Part shown: positions 55,018-64,000 of the stretch, in pieces
How positions within the stretch are numbered: position 1 is the stretch's first letter
How the letters are laid out: every line of letters starts with the position of its first letter
From: Rutidosis leptorrhynchoides
Taxonomy: Eukaryota > Streptophyta > Magnoliopsida > Asterales > Asteraceae
Length of the DNA: 64,000 nt
Reading direction: 5' to 3'
NCBI RefSeq assembly: GCF_046630445.1
Contig: NC_092333.1
Coordinates: 331,749,501 to 331,813,500, forward strand
Program-made: the position numbers and the translations under genes
Notes under the pieces: model-generated
Seen by the model: the letters and a program-made list of their open reading frames with translations, nothing else
The model's database searches: none
What the model was told of the DNA's origin: nothing

Positions 55018-56995
55018 TACTAACTCATACATCAGTTCCCAACATTACTTCAATAACATTCATATTTTAAGCTCGAAAGTTTACAGAATATAGAAACTAA
55101 CAGTTTCTATATGATGTAATACTGATATCATGAAGAGATTAATGATTTCAGATAAGAATACTTATGAAAATATCTTCAGAAATATGGAGGATATTTATAA
55201 TGGAAGATACGATGATATATTGGAATTTCTAAGATCAGAGGATGATAGAAACTATTATCTGCAAGGGTTTAGAGTAAGGAGCAAGATATTCACTAAAGAC
55301 TTTAGTAGACATTGAATCATTTGGATTCTTTGAAGTCAAACTTATTCTTTGTGATTTGTCCACGGCTTTCTTCATAGTTTTGCATAATCTGCTTTTCAGT
55401 ACTAAATATTCTATTGAATGTTTCCAATATAATAATACACAGGAATCACGAAGAGGTATATAATTTCGGACGAGAATATTTATGAAAATATCCTCAGAAA
55501 TATAGAAGATATTGATGATGATATTTTTGGAATTTCTAAGTTTGACGGTTGATGGAGAAAGATTTTTCGCAAGATTTTAACATGACCTCGGAGCAAGATA
55601 TTCTCTAAAAATTTCAACGGATCCAGAATTACCTGAATCCTTTGAATATAGGATTTGGTCCTTGTATTTGTCCTTGGTCTCCTTCATGGGTAACTCAATC
55701 TGTTTTTCAATACCCAATTTTCTATCGAGCGTTCCTAACACTCCTTTCTTTATCATCAACTTTTGTCCGTTTAGACCATCTACCATTTTTCTGTTTCCTC
55801 TGCATTTAATGCTATGATATCTGAATCATCGGTTATTAATCCGAGGTGGTTTCAGGAGAATTGTGTTTTTAGATGATTAAACGCTGATGGTAATATGGTG
55901 GAATATAAAAGGTTCCCGGTAACAGTAAATGAACATACATATTAGTCAAGGTGATAATAAGGTTGTTTCGAACGAAAAGTCGAAGTTGACTTGCTGGAGC
56001 TGTGACAAAATTGACTAATTTTGAAAAGGAATTGCAAAGTTATTTTCGGTAATAATAACGCTAAAGGAATTAGCACAACTACGCGTTAAACGTTTACTCA
56101 GTTGCCGAGAGTTTCTCAGGTGTATAACTATACGCATCAAACTTTTCTTTCTGTAGATGAAGTGTGGTTGGTTCATCTTCTCGATTGAGATGTTTTCAAG
56201 AATCATGAAAGGTTTGAACGCAGATTGTAATCGTCAAGATATAGATGAGGTTTAAGATGAGATCAAGTGGCAAACTTGAAGATATGTTTAGTTTCATATG
56301 TTATAATCAATATTTTAATTTATTTTAATTGTCCAATGTTGATAGTCCTCAGTTGATAATCCACAGTTAACAGTCCAATATTTCATATATAATTTAATAT
56401 ATAATATTCGATTTAATTAATATGTATCGTGACCCGTGTACATGTCTCAGACTCGATCACAACTCAAAGTATATATATTATTTGAGAATCAACCTCAACC
56501 CTGTATAGAGAACTCGATCATTACTGCATATAGAGTGTCTATGGTGATTCCAAATAATATATATAGATGCGTCGATATGATATGTCAAAACCTTGTATAC
56601 ATGTCCCGATATTTAAAGTGTGTAAAATAAATAACAGAAATTAAATGACGATAAATAAAATTGCGAGAATGTAAATTGCGATAATTAAATTGCGATAAAT
56701 AAAATGTAATCAGTTAGCTAGGAAGAATTAGCTAGGAACAGTTAGCGTGGATTCTTAACAAAATTTCTCATAGTTAATTTGTTTGTTTCTAACAAATTTT
56801 ATTTTGTCAAATGTTTCCTTCATTATGCCACTTGATTTTTGATAAATCAAATTCGAAATATGAAATTGGATGAATATGGTTATTCTGGGGTGAACTGATT
56901 TGTATATCGGTGGATATAAGTAGGATAGTAAATGATCGTTGAATCAATTCCGAAGAATGTACAGTGTAACTTATTAATGTGAAATCTAAATACTC

Positions 56996-57016
56996 CTCGG
57001 GTATTACCTACCCGTT
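56996..57016 (-). other. Internal PPT-like motif with inverted repeat, Z
   Basis: Minus strand: TTTTAACGGGTAGGTAATAC then CCGAGG, matching the E3 motif. Confidence 0.7.
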
Positions 57017-57253
57017 AAAATATTTTCACTATTAACAGTTTGTACAAAAGAATTTTTAATTACAATCTTTATGAAAACATATATACGTATATATTTTCTT
57101 CAGATGTAATCATGAATTTAATGAGTTAATGTGATATTGATCTCATTTGATTTATCATTAGAACAAGAATATGTAATTTCTAAAACATTAGAGATTACAT
57201 AATCGCCATGTCGAACGAAAATAAAATAGATAGAACGATACGTAGAACGATGA

Positions 57254-57760
57254 TTATACTTGAGGTATAGAATGAGATGTCGAAGCTGGTGATGCGGATG
57301 TTGTTGTTGGTGGTACTAGTGTTGTTGGTGCTAAGGTTGGTGATGTGACTGGTGTTGGTGATACTGCTGGTGTTTGCAGACTGTGTACCGTGCTCTCTAA
57401 AGTTAACACTCGAGCTCGGAGTTCTTTAACTTCTTCTACTAACCCTGGTTGGTTATCAATGTGAGGTAGAGATTGGATATCTTTTCTAGTTCCATTAATG
57501 GTAGTCTCAAGACGAAAAATTCTGGCAAAAAGGGTATAAACGGTGTTGCGAACAGGTTCGCCAGTGAGCGGGTCGAGGACTCCAAGGTTAGGTGGTAGAT
57601 TCGATTCATGATATGGAGTACCTTCTTCCCTTCTCCATAGAGTGAGTATGTCGCGAACCCACCCCCATTTTCTCCAGTAATCACGATAGTTGATTGATTG
57701 ATGTGCTCCTGTCACGCTGTCTTCGGAGTCAGAGGAATTTGATCGATTCGTAGAGGCCAT
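57254..57760 (-). CDS. Z sense accessory ORF, 168 residues, intact
   Basis: The frame is open from 57910, but the likely start is ATG 57760 (MASTNRSNSSDSEDSV), because E1, E2 and E3 start with a similar Ser/Asp-rich segment. Then WRKWGWVRDILTLWRREEG (about residues 33-51), PVRNTVYTLFARIFRLE (about 76-92), a predicted coiled coil VEEVKELRARVLTLESTVHS (about 117-136), and a Pro/Thr/Ser/Ala-rich tail. It is the first ORF after the PBS. The E3 homologue has two stops. Because Z is young and moved recently while lacking gag-pol, this ORF may matter for its mobility, or it may just be a passenger. No known domain is recognised; it is not Gag by motif. Confidence 0.65.
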   Translation of the reverse strand: MASTNRSNSSDSEDSVTGAHQSINYRDYWRKWGWVRDILTLWRREEGTPYHESNLPPNLGVLDPLTGEPVRNTVYTLFARIFRLETTINGTRKDIQSLPHIDNQPGLVEEVKELRARVLTLESTVHSLQTPAVSPTPVTSPTLAPTTLVPPTTTSASPASTSHSIPQV

Positions 57761-58163
57761 CTTACGCGATCTCAGGAAAGATTTTTGATATGAAGAGTTT
57801 AGTGATAGTAGTTGATAGTTGGATGGTATTCTCAATGCATAATTTACATAGATATATATAGTACCAGGATCCCTTAAGTTACGGAGAAATTTACGGAAGA
57901 TATCAGGCAAGATCTACAGTAACAGATACGCTAAGATATGAATTTTGTCTATACACTATTTATGCAGTCAATGCAGTAAAACGTGTCTAGACTAAGAATG
58001 ATAAGCAAATGATTCTCTAAGAATGATAAGCAGGTAATTTTTGACACGAAATGATAAGCAAAACTTTTGACATGCAGGCACGGTCGAAGTCCAGACTCAC
58101 TAATGCATCCTAACAACTATCAGTTAGACACACTAATGCAAGACCTGGTTCGCTAAGACCATC

Positions 58164-58175
58164 GCTCTGATACCA
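58164..58175 (-). other. Z primer binding site
   Basis: Minus strand TGGTATCAGAGC, two bases from the 5' LTR end, exact initiator tRNA-Met type. Confidence 0.95.
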
Positions 58176-58177
58176 AC

Positions 58178-62137
<3,960 letters not shown>

Positions 62138-62142
62138 CCTTC
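62138..62142. repeat. Target site duplication CCTTC (right of Z)
   Basis: Exact match to 49861-49865. The Y antisense leader resumes here. Confidence 0.93.
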
Positions 62143-62214
62143 GTTTCCTTATTTTCCATGACTCACACCTTCTATTCTTTCTCCCTTGATTCTTACTTTA
62201 AAGCATTCATCAAT

Positions 62215-62388
62215 ATGCTCCATCCAGTCCTGATTCTTGATATACTCCTAACTTTTATATCTGTCATTCTTCTTTTTCATCTACCACCAGAAGAATCTAT
62301 TTACTTCTACTATACTCTTGTGTTTATAGTGTTTCTAATTCTCCCGTGTCTCTATATTGCTATCTGCATCGATATATACGGTTTGTAA
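62215..62388 (+). CDS. Antisense small two-helix membrane-like protein (Y), 57 residues
   Basis: The frame is open from ATG 62158, but the ATG at 62215 aligns with the E3 protein. Without Z, the 62158 ATG would lie only about 25 bp from the TATA box, where transcription would start, so 62215 is preferred. The protein is MLHPVLILDILLTF..., a helix of about 20 residues, a PPEES hinge, FYYTLVFIVFLILPCLYIAI as second helix, and IDIYGL. It aligns end to end with the E3 protein with no gap. The promoter is cut off by Z, so this copy is probably silent now. Function unknown. Confidence 0.68.
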   Translation: MLHPVLILDILLTFISVILLFHLPPEESIYFYYTLVFIVFLILPCLYIAICIDIYGL

Positions 62389-64000
62389 TTTCGGGGTTAT
62401 TATCGGAGTTTATATTCTTCATTATTTTTCGGAGCTTCATGCTTTTGTTTTCTCTTCCCCACTTCGAGTCAAGCGAGTAATGGTCCGGAATTCGTAGATA
62501 TGAAATTCAGAATGAACATAGCTAATGCTCTAAGAAGAAAATGGTAATAGAACGATTTTGATTTGTTAAATTACCAGAATATCCTGGAGAAGACCGAGTC
62601 ATCCAGAAAAATATTCTCTTGATATGTTTAGAGATTAGATAGAATGTAAGAGTCGTGTAAATGGCACATGATGATGGTACTGTGAATCATCATGCTTCAT
62701 TAGAAACTCAGCATGACTTACTGTAATATAATGACGTTGATCAAGTGTCATTATATTATACTAATCCATGCTTCAGTTCCCAACACTACTTCAAAACATT
62801 CATATTTTTAACTCGAAGGTTTTAGAATTTAGAAACTAACACAGTTTCTTTTATGTTGCAGATATTACGGAGAGATAAATGATCTCAGATAAGAATAGTT
62901 GTGAAAATATCGCCAGAAATATGGAGGATATTTATAATAGAACATATGAGAATATCTTAGAATTTCTAATATCAATGGATGATGAAGAAGATTTGTCTGT
63001 GAAGGTTTAGAATGAAAAATAAGATGTTTGCTAACGATTTCAGCAGGCAGATAATCATTTGGATTCTTTGAAGGCAAACTTATTCTTTGTGATTTGTCCA
63101 CGACTTTCTTCATAGTTTCGCATAATTCGCTTTTCGGTACTAAATTTTCTATCGAGCGTTCCTAACACTCCTTTCTTTATCATTAAACTTTTGGCCATTA
63201 AGATCATCTACAACATGCTGCTTCGTCAGCATTTTCAAAGTTAACTGATCTGGGTCATCGGTTATCAAACCGAGGTAGTTCCAGGAGAATTGTGTTTTTA
63301 GAATGATTAATCGCTGATGGTAATATTGTGGAATATAAAAGGTTCCCCAGTAACAATAAAGAGTACGCATATATATCGCGGTTATAATAAAGTTGTTTCG
63401 GATGAAAAGTCGGAGTTGACTTGCTGGAGCTGTGAAAAAATTAGCTACTTTGGAAAGGGATTGCAAAACGATCTTCGGTAATAACAATGTCAAAGGAACT
63501 AGAACAGATACGTGTCAAACGTTTACTCAGTTTCCGAGGGTTTTTCAGGTGCATAACTATATGCATCAATCTTTTCTTCCGTAGATGAAGTGCAGTTGGT
63601 TTATCCTCTCGATTGAGGTGTTTTTAAGAATCATGATAGATTTGAACGTTGATTGTAATCGTCGAGATACAATGAGGTTTAAGATGAAATCGAGTGGCAA
63701 TCTTGAAGAAATGTTTAGTTTCATATGTTATAATCAATATTTTAATTCATTTTAATTGTCCAATGTCATTAGTCCACAGTCGATAGTCCACAGTAACAGT
63801 CCAATAATTCATATATAGTTTAATATATAATATACGAATTAATTAATACGTGTCGTGACCCGTATACGTCTCAGACTCGGTCACAACTCAAACTATATAT
63901 ATTATTGTAGAATCAACCTCAACCCTGTATATAGAACTCGATCATTACTGCATATAGAGTGTCTATGGTGATTCCAAATAATATATATAGATGCGTCGAT
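62389..64000 (-). other. Y interior, right part
   Basis: The order matches E3 and Z in reverse: antisense-gene tail, palindrome (62724-62758), decayed sense ORFs 62865-63113 (HPLILEILRYSHMFYYKYPP) and 63149-63493 (FFTAPASQLRLFIRNNFIIT), then the E2-LTR-like segment (63850-64000). No gag-pol motif was found. Confidence 0.55.
62724..62758. repeat. Conserved 35-bp palindrome, Y copy (perfect arms)
   Basis: TAATATAATGAC and GTCATTATATTA are exact reverse complements (12 bp), around GTTGATCAAGT, whose core TTGATCAA is itself palindromic. Confidence 0.93.

Larger units (their letters stand above)
54523..57253 (-). other. Z interior between antisense gene and accessory ORF
   Basis: From about 54640 on the sequence is homologous to E3 read in reverse. 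Contents: the palindrome (54983-55017); broken sense text (55577-55786, NGQKLMIKKGVLGTLDRKL, also present in Y at 63149-63220); 56015-56206; a segment at 56420-56610 homologous to the middle of the E2 LTR; a short TTGCGATAAAT array (56636-56712); and the internal PPT-like motif (56996-57016). No pol motif was found. Confidence 0.55.

Noticed and set aside
55130..55315. Plus-strand ORF in Z with acidic content
   Set aside because: It is antisense to decayed sense text shared with E3 and Y, and the equivalent frame is broken in Y (62880-63010).

Overview
The window is plant nuclear DNA made almost wholly of nested LTR retrotransposons. It is very AT-rich, has long (TA)n tracts, and shows no host single-copy gene. 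The PBS sequences (initiator-tRNA-Met type TGGTATCAGAGC, plus one Athila-type PBS) and the Gag-Pol proteins are typical of a eudicot. The repeat style looks Asteraceae-like to me, but that is memory, not proof. I use these working names: E1, ATH, CRM, SOLO, X, E2, E3, Y and Z.

Layout. 1-72: tip of a reverse-strand LTR. 73-9347: E1 (+), a decayed Tekay-like chromovirus with a truncated 5' LTR. 9348-11520: remains of an Athila-like element (degenerate PBS, broken gag). 11815-14901: pol of a CRM/Galadriel-like chromovirus (-). 14902-16863: SOLO, a solo LTR with a GCATT target duplication and about a dozen CCG-rich palindromes. 16870-47418: X, a reverse-strand Ty3/Gypsy element. X is split by E2 (18242-30666, +, complete, TSD CCAGG, in the X LTR), E3 (35121-46462, +, TSD CCGTT, inside the X integrase gene) and, at its far edge, Y. 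47419-64000: Y (-), which runs off the window and is split by Z (49866-62137, -, TSD CCTTC). The nesting is CRM > X > Y > Z. Z is the youngest insertion, because its two 3.9-kb LTRs differ almost only in microsatellite length.

E2 has a full gag-PR-RT-RH-IN-chromodomain set, broken by four in-frame stops and one frameshift, with an Asn at the second catalytic Asp of integrase. E3, Y and Z are non-autonomous relatives. They have the LTRs, PBS and PPT but no recognisable gag-pol. Instead they keep accessory modules: a sense ORF just after the PBS (intact in Z, broken in E3; that part of Y lies outside the window), a PPT-like motif after that ORF, a 35-bp near-perfect palindrome, and an antisense gene cassette with its own TATA box just before the 3' LTR.

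The most unusual finding is the antisense cassette. E3 and Y encode a homologous small two-helix membrane-like protein (57 aligned residues, no gaps). Z carries at the same place an unrelated antisense gene of 133 codons that resembles the N-terminal domain of Mutator-like transposases, with an M-phase-type AACGG promoter. E3 LTRs also carry a tRNA-like Pol III unit. The E2 5' LTR looks like a mosaic between two LTR families. Lineage names come from remembered family motifs; no database search was possible.
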